Made by a program: the position numbers and the translations under genes. From Falsiroseomonas bella (GTDB lineage Bacteria; Pseudomonadota; Alphaproteobacteria; Acetobacterales; Acetobacteraceae): a stretch of DNA of 64,000 nt. Location of the stretch: assembly GCF_003173615.1 (NCBI RefSeq), contig NZ_QGNA01000002.1, positions 124,001 through 188,000 of the forward strand. The letters run 5' to 3'. The notes below the pieces were generated by a model. The model did not search any database, was not told where the DNA came from, and saw only the letters and a program-made list of their open reading frames with translations. Each line of letters starts with the position of its first letter. Positions within the stretch are counted from its first letter, which is position 1. This document shows positions 23,886-32,206 of this stretch, piece after piece.

Positions 23886-25171
23886 GGGTGGCGCTGGTCA
23901 ACCCGGCCTGGGACTACGCCGGCAGCATCTATTTCGGCTGCCGCGAGCCGCATCTGCCGCTGGAACTCGGCTGCATGCAACTGCTGCTGGAGCGCGGCGG
24001 GCACGAGGTGCTGATGCTGGATGCGCATCTCTGCGGGCTCGACCAGGCGCAGGCGGCCGATCACGTGGCAGGCTTCGCGCCCGCCATGACCGTGGTCACG
24101 ACCGCACCCACCTATCTGTTCTGGCGCTGTGCGCCGCCGGAACTGCGCGTGCCGCGGGAATTCCTGGTGGCGCTCGGCGACCGCGGCGGTCGCACTGTTG
24201 CGGTGGGGCCGCATGGCTCCGCCACGCCGGGCGCCACGCTGCGCAAGCTGGGTTGCGACGTGGTGGTGCGCGGCGAGTGCGAGGAAGTGGTCGCGGCTTT
24301 GGCCGAGGCATGCGATCTCTCCCGCGTGCCCTCCGTCGCCCACCGCGCCGCTGGGGGGATCCGAATCACCGGAGAGCCGGCGGCGACACGGTTCACCGAC
24401 CTGCCCGCGCTGCGCTGGCCGGCGGGATGGATACGGCGCCACACCCACCACCATCACCGCTTCGACGCGCCGCCGGACGGCCCCGGCGCCGAGGTGGAGG
24501 CCTCGCGCGGGTGTCCCTACCACTGCAGCTTTTGCGCGAAGATCGACTTCCGCGACCGCTACCGCCGGCGCGACCTGGCGCCGCTGCTGGAGGAGGTGGA
24601 CGCGCTGCGCGCGCAAGGCGTCACCTATCTCTACTTCATCGACGAGATCTTCCTGCCGAACCGCGCGCTGCTGGAGGCGATGGTGGGGCGCGGGCTGAAG
24701 TTCGGCGTGCAGACGCGGCTCGATCTGTGGAAGCCGGAGATGCTGGAACTGCTCGGGCGCGCCGGCTGCGTCTCGATCGAGGCTGGCGTGGAGAGCCTGA
24801 CCGAGGAGGGCCGCGCCGCGCTGGAGAAGGATTGCCGGCTGGACACGGAGGCGCTGACGGAACGCCTTGTGCATGCGCGGCGCTTCGTGCCCTTCGTGCA
24901 GGCGAACCTGATCCGGATGGACGGCGATGACGCGGCGCGCGTCGCTGCGTGGCGGGAGCGGCTGGCGAAGGCGGGCGTCTGGGCGAATGATCCGGTGCCG
25001 CTCTATCCATACCCGTCCTCCCCCGACTATCGCCGGCTGTGGGGCGCGCCGGACGACCGGGCCTGGGAGCGTGCGCATGCGCATTATCTCGCGCAGTTCG
25101 ACGGCTTCAGCGAGATCCAGGAGGAGCGGCCGCTGCCGCTTTCGGCGCTCGAGGAGGCCTGCGCGGGGTGA
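23882..25171 (+). CDS. B12-binding-domain radical SAM enzyme
   Basis: A 429-residue cobalamin-dependent radical SAM enzyme, probably a methyltransferase or C-C bond-forming or rearranging enzyme. The N-terminal domain carries D47-A-H49-L-C-G52, a DxHxxG cobalamin-binding signature; the radical SAM cluster is C211-x3-C215-x2-C218 in 'RGCPYHCSFC'. A His-rich patch (187-192, HTHHHH) precedes the barrel. 'YFIDEIFLPN' and 'SIEAGVESLT' are usual radical SAM elements. Overlaps: ATGA upstream, GTGA downstream. I recall a TIGRFAM model for this enzyme with a 'rhizo-twelve' label (unverified). Acts in the cytoplasm on the cassette intermediate. Confidence 0.9.
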   Translation: MRVALVNPAWDYAGSIYFGCREPHLPLELGCMQLLLERGGHEVLMLDAHLCGLDQAQAADHVAGFAPAMTVVTTAPTYLFWRCAPPELRVPREFLVALGDRGGRTVAVGPHGSATPGATLRKLGCDVVVRGECEEVVAALAEACDLSRVPSVAHRAAGGIRITGEPAATRFTDLPALRWPAGWIRRHTHHHHRFDAPPDGPGAEVEASRGCPYHCSFCAKIDFRDRYRRRDLAPLLEEVDALRAQGVTYLYFIDEIFLPNRALLEAMVGRGLKFGVQTRLDLWKPEMLELLGRAGCVSIEAGVESLTEEGRAALEKDCRLDTEALTERLVHARRFVPFVQANLIRMDGDDAARVAAWRERLAKAGVWANDPVPLYPYPSSPDYRRLWGAPDDRAWERAHAHYLAQFDGFSEIQEERPLPLSALEEACAG

Positions 25172-26274
25172 GTCGACCCCACCGCGTGCTGATGACGACG
25201 GATGCGGTGGGCGGGGTCTGGACCTACGCCTGCGACCTTGCCGCGGCGATGGCGCCGCTCGGTGTCGCCACGACTCTCGCGGTGCTGGGGCCGCCGCCGG
25301 ATCGCGCGCAGCGCGAGCAGGCGGAGGGCCTGGGCCTCGACCTCGTGGAGCTCGGCGGGGCGCTCGACTGGTTGGCCGGCAGCGAGGCGGAGCTCCGGCG
25401 CGCCGGAGAGGCGGTGGCGGCGCTGGCCGCGCATTGCGGGGCTGAGATCGTCCATCTCAACAGCCCGGCGCTTGCCGTGGTCGCCATGCCCTGTCCGGTG
25501 CTCGGCGCCTGCCATTCCTGCCTGGCGACCTGGTGGGGGGCCGTGCGCAGCGGACCGATGCCGCCGGACTTCGCCTGGCGCAGCACGCTGCTGACGCAGG
25601 GATATGCGGGCTGCGACGTGCTGGTCGCGCCGAGTCATGCCTTCGCCGTCGCGACCGCACAGGCTCATGCGCTGCGGCTGCCGCCATCGGTTGTCCACAA
25701 CGGGCGGGCAAAGGGGGCGCGCGCGCAGGGCATGGCGGCCTTCGTCTTCACGGCGGGCCGCCTGTGGGACGAGGGCAAGGACGTTGCAACCTTGGACCGC
25801 GCGGCGGCGCGGCTCGACCTGCCGCTTCTCGCCGCCGGGGCGCTGGTCGGGCCACATGGTGACGGCATCTCGCTGAGCCATGCGCGCGCGCTCGGTTCGC
25901 TGAACGAGGCGGCGTTGCGTGCCTGGCTGGCCCGCGGGCCGATCTTTGCTTCGGCCGCGCGATACGAGCCCTTCGGGCTTGCAGTGCTGGAAGCCGCGCA
26001 GGCGGGCTGCGCACTGGTGCTCTCGGATATTCCGACCTTCCGCGAGTTGTGGGACGGCGCGGCGCTGTTCGTGCCGCCGGGTGATGATGCGGGCTTCGCG
26101 GCGGCGATCGGCACGCTGTCGCGCGACGGGGAACAAAGAAGAAGCGTGCGCGTTGCCGCCCTGCATCGGTCCCGACGCTACGGGGTCGAGGCGATGGCGC
26201 GGCGCATGGCGGCCATTCATGCGCGGCTCCGCGGGATGTCGGCCGGAAGTCCGGGAAGGAGCGCCGCCGCTTGA
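25168..26274 (+). CDS. Glycosyltransferase family 4-like
   Basis: A 368-residue GT-B glycosyltransferase starting at GTG 25168 (GTGA overlap). The N-terminal 'TTDAVGGVWTYACDLA' and 'HLNSPALA' are typical GT4 acceptor-side motifs, and 'FTAGRLWDEGKDVATL' and 'ARYEPFGLAVLEAAQAGCALV' give the donor-side signature with the E-x7-E pair. No signal or membrane segment. The donor is unknown; neighbouring enzymes could supply UDP-xylose or epimerised sugars. Confidence 0.88.
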   Translation: MSRPHRVLMTTDAVGGVWTYACDLAAAMAPLGVATTLAVLGPPPDRAQREQAEGLGLDLVELGGALDWLAGSEAELRRAGEAVAALAAHCGAEIVHLNSPALAVVAMPCPVLGACHSCLATWWGAVRSGPMPPDFAWRSTLLTQGYAGCDVLVAPSHAFAVATAQAHALRLPPSVVHNGRAKGARAQGMAAFVFTAGRLWDEGKDVATLDRAAARLDLPLLAAGALVGPHGDGISLSHARALGSLNEAALRAWLARGPIFASAARYEPFGLAVLEAAQAGCALVLSDIPTFRELWDGAALFVPPGDDAGFAAAIGTLSRDGEQRRSVRVAALHRSRRYGVEAMARRMAAIHARLRGMSAGSPGRSAAA

Positions 26275-27377
26275 ATGTCGTCTGGTTCACCCACTCGCTG
26301 CGATCCTGCTGGAACCATGGCAATGCGCATTTCCTGCGCGGCGTGCTGCGTGCGTTGCAGGCGAAGGGACACCGCACGCTCGCCTGCGAGCCGGCGGCGG
26401 GATGGAGCCTGGAGAACCTGTTGCGCGATCAGGGCGCGCCGGGTCTCGCGGCGTTCGAGGCCGGCTATCCCGACCTGAACTGGGCCAGCCATGCCGGCCC
26501 CGCCGATGTGGAGCGGCTGGTGCAGGGCGCGGATGCGGTCGTCGTTCACGAATGGAACGATCCCTGGCTCGTTGCGCTCCTCGGCACGCTGCGCCGGCGC
26601 GGTGCGCGCTTCACGCTGCTGTTCCATGACACGCACCATCGCGCCGTCAGCGACCCTCAGGCGATCCGTGCCTTCGACCTCTCCGGCTATGATGGCGTGC
26701 TCGCCTTCGGCGAGGCGCTGTCGGAGGTCTATCGGCGCTGGGGCTGGGGCGAGCGGGCCATCACCTGGCATGAGGCGGCCGACACCACGCTGTTCCGGCC
26801 GCCAAAGGACGAAGGCGTGCGCCGCGGCGCCGTCTGGATCGGCAACTGGGGCGATGGCGAGCGTAGCGCGGAACTCGAATCCTTCCTCCTGCGGCCCGCG
26901 GCGGCGGTCGGCCTGCCGCTGGATGTGCATGGCGTCCGCTACCCGGCCGATGCGTTGCGCGCCCTTGCGGCGCATCGCGCCGTCTATCGTGGCTGGGTCG
27001 CGAATGCAGCGGTGCCCGAGGTGTTCGCAAGGCATCTGCTGACGGTGCATGTGCCGCGGCGGCATTACGTTCGGCTGCTGCCCGGCATCCCGACGATCCG
27101 CGTCTTCGAGGCGCTGGCCTGCGGCATCCCGCTGGTCTCCGCGCCCTGGGAGGATCGCGAAGGCCTGTTCCGACCCGGCGAGGATTTCCTGGTCGCGCGC
27201 GACGAGACAGCGATGGCGGGCCATCTCCGTGCGCTGCGCGACGACGCTGGGCTGCGCGAGGCGTTGGCGGCGAGCGGCCTCGCCAGGGTCCGGGCGCGCC
27301 ACAGCTGCGAACATCGTGCGGCGGAACTGCTGGCGCATCTCGCGCGGCTTGGCGCGCGGGTGGAGCAGCCGGCATGA
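26271..27377 (+). CDS. CgeB-type glycosyltransferase 1
   Basis: A 368-residue glycosyltransferase of the CgeB superfamily. It starts with TTG at 26271 in a TTGA overlap, reading 'NVVWFTHSLRSCWNHGNAHF', and has the donor-side 'IRVFEALACGIPLVSAPW' with 'LFRPGEDFLV'. It is the most diverged of the four paralogues in the window. Translational coupling to the preceding GT4 gene is implied by the single TTGA junction. Substrate unknown. Confidence 0.85.
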   Translation: MNVVWFTHSLRSCWNHGNAHFLRGVLRALQAKGHRTLACEPAAGWSLENLLRDQGAPGLAAFEAGYPDLNWASHAGPADVERLVQGADAVVVHEWNDPWLVALLGTLRRRGARFTLLFHDTHHRAVSDPQAIRAFDLSGYDGVLAFGEALSEVYRRWGWGERAITWHEAADTTLFRPPKDEGVRRGAVWIGNWGDGERSAELESFLLRPAAAVGLPLDVHGVRYPADALRALAAHRAVYRGWVANAAVPEVFARHLLTVHVPRRHYVRLLPGIPTIRVFEALACGIPLVSAPWEDREGLFRPGEDFLVARDETAMAGHLRALRDDAGLREALAASGLARVRARHSCEHRAAELLAHLARLGARVEQPA

Positions 27378-28468
27378 GGATCGCCTTCTACGGATCGAGC
27401 CTGCTCTCCGCCTACTGGAATGGCGCGGCGACCTACTACCGCGGCATGCTGCGCGCGCTTGCCGCGCATGGCCACGACATTGTCTTCTGCGAGCCCGACG
27501 CCTTCGGCCGGCAGCAGAACCGCGACATGGAGCCGCCGCCCTGGGCGCGCGTGCGCGTCTGGACGGCGGACGAGACCGGGCTGCGCGAGGCGCTGGCCGA
27601 GGCGGCGCAGGCGGATGTCGTCGTGAAGGCCAGCGGCGTCGGCGTGTTCGACGACGAACTCCTGGGTGGCGTGATGCGCGCGGCGCGACCGGAGGCGATC
27701 CGGGTCTTCTGGGACGTGGACGCGCCGGCGACGCTTGCGACGCTGCGCCAGGACCCCGCGCATCCGCTGCGTCGCGCGCTGCCGCGGCTCGACCTGGTGC
27801 TGACCTATGGCGGTGGGCCGCCGGTGGTTTCGGCGTATGAGGCCCTCGGCGCGCGGCGCTGCGTGCCGGTCTACAACGCGCTCGACCCGGACACGCATCA
27901 TCCGGTCTCTCCGGAGCCGCGCTTCACATCGGCACTGAACTTCCTGGCCAACCGGCTGCCGGATCGCGAGGCGCGCGTGCAGGCATTCTTCCTGAATGCG
28001 GCGCATCACCTGCCGGACCGGCGCTTCCTGCTCGGCGGCAGCGGCTGGGAGGACAAGCCGATGCCATCCAACGTGGCCAGGCTGGGGCATGTCGGCACAG
28101 CCGACCACAACGCCTTCAATTGCTCGTCGCTTGCCGTGCTGAACGTGGCGCGCGACAGCATGGCCGATGTCGGCTTCTCGCCGGCGACGCGCGTCTTCGA
28201 GGCCGCCGGGGCCGGGGCGTGCCTCATCACCGATGCCTGGCGCGGCATCGACCTGTTCCTGAAGCCAGACGAGGAGATCCTGGTGGCGCGGGACGGCCGC
28301 GACGTCGCCGACCATGTCGCGGCGCTGACGCCCATGCGGGCGCGCGCGATCGGTGCCGCCGCCTGCGCGCGCATCCGCGGGGCGCACACCTATGCCCGCC
28401 GCGGTGCACAGGTCGCGGCGCTGCTGGCGGAGATGCAGGAACGCCGGCGCGAGGCGCGCGTCGCATGA
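27374..28468 (+). CDS. CgeB-type glycosyltransferase 2
   Basis: A 364-residue CgeB-superfamily glycosyltransferase, ATG 27374 in an ATGA overlap. The N-terminus reads 'FYGSSLLSAYWNGAATYYRG'; the donor side has 'RVFEAAGAGACLITDAWRGI' and 'LKPDEEILVARDG'. 'FWDVDAPATLATL' matches 'YDIDTPVTLARL' of paralogue 3. The family is known from Bacillus spore-surface glycosylation; here it must act on another product. Same direction and length as its neighbours, suggesting tandem duplication followed by divergence. Confidence 0.86.
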   Translation: MRIAFYGSSLLSAYWNGAATYYRGMLRALAAHGHDIVFCEPDAFGRQQNRDMEPPPWARVRVWTADETGLREALAEAAQADVVVKASGVGVFDDELLGGVMRAARPEAIRVFWDVDAPATLATLRQDPAHPLRRALPRLDLVLTYGGGPPVVSAYEALGARRCVPVYNALDPDTHHPVSPEPRFTSALNFLANRLPDREARVQAFFLNAAHHLPDRRFLLGGSGWEDKPMPSNVARLGHVGTADHNAFNCSSLAVLNVARDSMADVGFSPATRVFEAAGAGACLITDAWRGIDLFLKPDEEILVARDGRDVADHVAALTPMRARAIGAAACARIRGAHTYARRGAQVAALLAEMQERRREARVA

Positions 28469-29550
28469 GGGTCGTCGTCCTCGGCCTCAGCCTCTCCTCC
28501 TCCTGGGGCAATGGGCATGCGACGACCTGGCGCGCGCTGTTGCGGGCCCTGGCGGCGCGCGGCCACGAGATCCTGTTCCTGGAGCGCGACGTCCCCTGGT
28601 ATGCCGACCATCGCGACCTGGCGGATCCGGATTTCTGCCGTCTCGAACTGTATGCCGATCTTGCCGATCTGCGCGACTGGCGGCGCGAGATTGCGGCGGC
28701 GGACGCGGTCATCGTCGGCTCCTTCGTGCCGGATGGCGTGGCGGTCGGGCGGCTGGTGCAGGAATGGGCGCGGGGCGTGGTGGCGTTCTACGACATCGAC
28801 ACGCCGGTGACGCTGGCGCGGCTGGCGCGCGGCGAGCACGACTATCTCTCGCCGGAGGTCATGCGCGGCTACGATCTCTATCTCTCCTTCACCGGCGGCC
28901 CGTTGCTCGACCTGCTGCAGCGGCAATACGGCGTGCGCATGGCGCGCGTGCTGTACTGCTCGGCCGATCCGGCAGGCGGCGTACCGCAAGCCGTGCCGCT
29001 GCGATGGGATCTCTCCTATCTCGGCACCTGGAGCGAGGATCGGCAGCCCGGTCTGGACCGTCTGCTGCTGCAGCCGGCGCGCCGCGCGCCGGGGCTGCGC
29101 TTCGTCGTGGCGGGCGCGCAGTATCCGGCCGACATTGCCTGGCCCTCGAATGTCGAGCGCATCGAGCATGTGCCGCCCTCGGAGCACGCGGCCTTCTACG
29201 CCGCCAGCCGCTTCACGCTGAACCTGACACGAGCGGACATGCGCCGCGCCGGCTGGAGCCCGAGCGTGCGCCTGTTCGAGGCCGCGGTCTGCGGCGCGCC
29301 GGTGATCTCCGACACCTGGCCGGGCCTCACCGCGCTGTTCCGGCCCGGGGAGGAGATCCTGCAGGCGGAGACCGGCGAAGAGGTCTTGGCCGCCTTGCAG
29401 GGCACGGCGGACCCGCGGCGCCGCGCCATCGCGGCGGCGGCTCGCGCGCGCGTGCTGGCGGCGCATACGCCGGCGCACCGGGCGGCAGAGCTCGAGGCTT
29501 ATCTCGGTGCCGCGGCACGCGAGGCCGGCAAGCGCGAGATGGCGTTGTGA
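28465..29550 (+). CDS. CgeB-type glycosyltransferase 3
   Basis: A 361-residue CgeB-superfamily protein, ATG 28465 in an ATGA overlap. 'SSWGNGHATTWRAL', 'FYDIDTPVTLARLARGE', 'DLSYLGTWSEDRQPGLDRLLL' and 'RLFEAAVCGAPVISDTW' align closely with the protein at 15565-16650, its nearest relative here. It is followed, in a GTGA overlap, by the UDP-xylose-synthase-like gene. The pair of near-identical-length paralogues in two loci suggests a shared or alternative donor or acceptor. Confidence 0.87.
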   Translation: MRVVVLGLSLSSSWGNGHATTWRALLRALAARGHEILFLERDVPWYADHRDLADPDFCRLELYADLADLRDWRREIAAADAVIVGSFVPDGVAVGRLVQEWARGVVAFYDIDTPVTLARLARGEHDYLSPEVMRGYDLYLSFTGGPLLDLLQRQYGVRMARVLYCSADPAGGVPQAVPLRWDLSYLGTWSEDRQPGLDRLLLQPARRAPGLRFVVAGAQYPADIAWPSNVERIEHVPPSEHAAFYAASRFTLNLTRADMRRAGWSPSVRLFEAAVCGAPVISDTWPGLTALFRPGEEILQAETGEEVLAALQGTADPRRRAIAAAARARVLAAHTPAHRAAELEAYLGAAAREAGKREMAL

Positions 29551-30593
29551 GGAACGGCAGGCACAGGACGGTGCTGGTGGCCGGCGGCGCCGGCTTTCTC
29601 GGCTCGCATCTATGCGATGCACTGATCGCCGAGGGCGCGCATGTGCTCTGCCTGGACAGCTTCCTGACGGGCCGGCAGCGCAACATCCAGCATCTGGCTC
29701 GCGATCCGCGCTTCGATCTGGTGGAGGCGGATGTGTGCGATCCGCTGCCGACGACGCTGGAGCGCGCGCGCGTGGATGCGGTGTTCAACCTGGCCTGCGC
29801 CGCCTCCCCGCCGCACTACCAGGCGGATCCGGAGCACACGCTGATGACGTGCGTGCTCGGCACGCGGCACCTGCTGCGCCTGGCTGAGCGTAGCGGGGCG
29901 CGCTTCCTGCAGGCCTCCACCAGCGAGGTCTATGGCGATCCCGAGATGCACCCCCAGCGCGAGGACTACCGCGGCTGCGTGAACCCGACCGGCCCGCGCG
30001 CCTGCTACGACGAGGGCAAGCGGGCGGCAGAGGCGCTCGCCTTCGACTTCCTGCGCGCCGGGCGCGTGGAGGCGCGCGTCGCGCGCATCTTCAACACCTA
30101 TGGTCCGCGGATGCGCGCCGATGACGGGCGCGTCGTCTCCAACGTCGTCACGCAGGCGCTGACGGGGCAGGACATCACGCTCTACGGCGATGGGCGGCAG
30201 ACCCGCTCCTTCTGCTACGTGGACGATCTGATCTCGGGCCTGCTGCGGCTTGCCGCGGTGGAGCAGCGGCCGCCAGGGCCGGTCAATCTCGGCAATCCGG
30301 TGGAGATGACGGTGGCGGAGCTCGCGCGGCGCGTGCTGGCGATCACCGGCTCGCGCTCCAACCTGGTGCGCCGCCCCTTGCCCGTTGACGATCCGCAGCG
30401 GCGGCGGCCCGATATCGGGCTGGCCCGGCGCCTGCTTGCGTGGGAGCCGCAGACCCCGCTGGAGAACGGGCTGAAGGCGACGATCGCCTGGTTCGCCGAC
30501 GAATGCCGTTGGGCCGAGTTGGAACGACCGGCCGCGAATGACGATGCCGGTCAGCGGCGTGTGCTGGTGACGGGGCTGCGCGCGCGCGACTGA
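29547..30593 (+). CDS. uxs: UDP-glucuronate decarboxylase (UDP-xylose synthase)-like SDR
   Basis: Converts UDP-glucuronate to UDP-xylose. The 348-residue chain, GTG start at 29547, has 'VAGGAGFLGSHL', 'DSFLTGRQRNIQHL', the diagnostic 'ACAASPPHYQADP', 'TSEVYGDPEMHPQ', the catalytic Y in 'CYDEGKRAAE' and 'NTYGPRM' followed by 'SFCYVDDLI'. These are the hallmarks of UXS. The 25-residue tail after about 325 is not conserved and its codons overlap, antisense, the end of the GT9-like gene by 43 bp. It supplies the likely pentose donor for the glycosyltransferases. Confidence 0.88.
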   Translation: MRNGRHRTVLVAGGAGFLGSHLCDALIAEGAHVLCLDSFLTGRQRNIQHLARDPRFDLVEADVCDPLPTTLERARVDAVFNLACAASPPHYQADPEHTLMTCVLGTRHLLRLAERSGARFLQASTSEVYGDPEMHPQREDYRGCVNPTGPRACYDEGKRAAEALAFDFLRAGRVEARVARIFNTYGPRMRADDGRVVSNVVTQALTGQDITLYGDGRQTRSFCYVDDLISGLLRLAAVEQRPPGPVNLGNPVEMTVAELARRVLAITGSRSNLVRRPLPVDDPQRRRPDIGLARRLLAWEPQTPLENGLKATIAWFADECRWAELERPAANDDAGQRRVLVTGLRARD

Positions 30594-31504
30594 CGCCGCC
30601 GCATGAGCAGGCGTAGTGCCTGCAGCATGTGCGTCACGGGTGCCGTCCAGTCGCCGGGCCGGTCCTGCCGGAACAGGCGCATGCCGGGATACCAGGGGCT
30701 GTCGTCGCGGCCTTCCATCCAGCGCCAGTCGGCAGGCTCCGGCAGCAGCAGCCAGACCGGCACGCCCAGCGCGCCGGCGAGATGCGCCGGCATGGAATCG
30801 ATGCTGATCACCAGGTCCAGCGCGGCGATTCGGGACGCCGCCGTCAGCGCGTCGTCGCTGCCGATATCCGTGCCGAAGCCGCTGTCGCGCTCGGCCAGGG
30901 CCGGCCCGCGCTGCAGGATGCGGAGCGCGACACCCGGCCTCCTGCCGAGCGGCTGCAGGAGGGAGAGCGGGACCGAGCGTCTCGTATCCCAATCCCCTGC
31001 GCGCCAGACGAGGCCGACTTCCAATGCCTCGCCGGTGGTGCGCCGGAATCGTGGCGGATGCAGGTAGGGCACCGTGGTGTCCAGTCCTGCCGGCGTGATG
31101 CGCAAGGCATGCGCCAGTTCCATGATCTCGATGTCGGTGTCGAAGCGCGCCTCCGGCGTGCCGTCATGCAGGGGCAGCAGGCGCGGGCTCGGCCGAAGCG
31201 TGGCGAGCAGCGGGATCAGCGCCGGCTGTGCCCAGACGATCACCTCGCGCGCGATCGCCTGCAGCCGCGGCACCAGACGGATGAACTGGATGGTGTCGCC
31301 GAGCCCGTGGTAGCAGCGCACCAGCACGCGCCGGCCGGCCAGCGGCGTGCCGTCCCACACCGTCTGCAGGTGGCGCGGCAGTGTCCAGTCCCGATGCCTG
31401 CCGCGCGCCGCCAGCGCCGCATCGGAAAGCTGCCACGCCTGCTCCCAGGCGCCCTGGCGCATCAATGCCATCCAGCGCTCGCCCGGCTCCTCAGGCAGGT
31501 CCAC
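30551..31504 (-). CDS. GT9/TPR-type glycosyltransferase-like protein
   Basis: A 317-residue protein with the ADP-heptosyltransferase-like fold. 'GLGDTIQFIRLVPRL' near residue 68 and 'VISIDSMPAHLAGALGVPVW' near 236 are the signatures shared with GT9 and with the catalytic ends of TPR-GT proteins; only one or two helical repeats precede it. It runs against the cassette and overlaps its last gene at the 3' ends. Its start overlaps the DUF1003 stop by 14 bases. The GT9-like donor site suggests a nucleotide sugar; the product is unknown. Confidence 0.8.
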   Translation of the reverse strand: MDLPEEPGERWMALMRQGAWEQAWQLSDAALAARGRHRDWTLPRHLQTVWDGTPLAGRRVLVRCYHGLGDTIQFIRLVPRLQAIAREVIVWAQPALIPLLATLRPSPRLLPLHDGTPEARFDTDIEIMELAHALRITPAGLDTTVPYLHPPRFRRTTGEALEVGLVWRAGDWDTRRSVPLSLLQPLGRRPGVALRILQRGPALAERDSGFGTDIGSDDALTAASRIAALDLVISIDSMPAHLAGALGVPVWLLLPEPADWRWMEGRDDSPWYPGMRLFRQDRPGDWTAPVTHMLQALRLLMRRRQSRARSPVTSTRR

Positions 31505-32030
31505 CCGGGCGCTCCTCCGGGTGCAGCTGGCGGTGCAGCGTCGCCGCGAGGTCGCCGACGGCCGTGGTCTCGCCCAGTTCGCGCGCCTCGCGGTCCATCA
31601 CCTCGCGCTCGATGCCGAGCGCGGCGCTGACGCGCTCCAGCATCTGGATCACCTTGGTCACCTCCTGCTCGGCCAGCAGGCTGACCTGCAGGTCGAGATG
31701 CGCGCGCTCCTCGTCGCGCGCATCGGCGCGGTTCTGCTTCATCAGCACGAAGGCCGCCAGCAGCACCCCCTCCAGCGAGAAGAAGCCTCCGAGCAGCCCG
31801 AAGGGGAAGGGGTCGAACACCGGCACCCCCGGCACCAGCCCGACATTGGCCGCCACATACAGCGCGATCCCCGCCGCATGCAACAGGACGAATTGCGGCG
31901 TTCCGGCCGCGCGCGCGACGATATCCGCGATGCGGGATGAAGGCGGCCGGCGCCGCCTCTCCTCCTCCTCCAGCCGCACCACTTCCTCGATGTTGCGCGC
32001 CACGCGCCGTGGCGAGACCTCGCCCTGCAT
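31491..32030 (-). CDS. DUF1003 membrane protein
   Basis: A 179-residue protein of the DUF1003 family with two membrane segments ('FVLLHAAGIALYVAANVGLV' and 'GLLGGFFSLEGVLLAAFV') followed by a charged helical tail ('KVIQMLERVSAALGIE'). Start ATG 32030 has GGAGG four bases upstream; an in-frame ATG at 32087 adds 19 Arg-rich residues and lacks such a site. Function unknown; it is probably co-transcribed with the GT9-like gene. Confidence 0.85.
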   Translation of the reverse strand: MQGEVSPRRVARNIEEVVRLEEEERRRRPPSSRIADIVARAAGTPQFVLLHAAGIALYVAANVGLVPGVPVFDPFPFGLLGGFFSLEGVLLAAFVLMKQNRADARDEERAHLDLQVSLLAEQEVTKVIQMLERVSAALGIEREVMDREARELGETTAVGDLAATLHRQLHPEERPGGPA

Positions 32031-32206
32031 GCGTCCTCCGGCGTCCTGCGCGGCAACGCGGTGGGCGCCCGAGCGGCGCCGGGTCACGCCGAAACGTGAG
32101 CCAGCCCGGCCGCAATTAAACCTTGACGAGCAGTAATGGTTCTTGCCTCCATTTGCGGGACGCAGCGCGGAACGTCGCTGCGCGGCCCTGGGGAGGAGCT
32201 ATCCGG

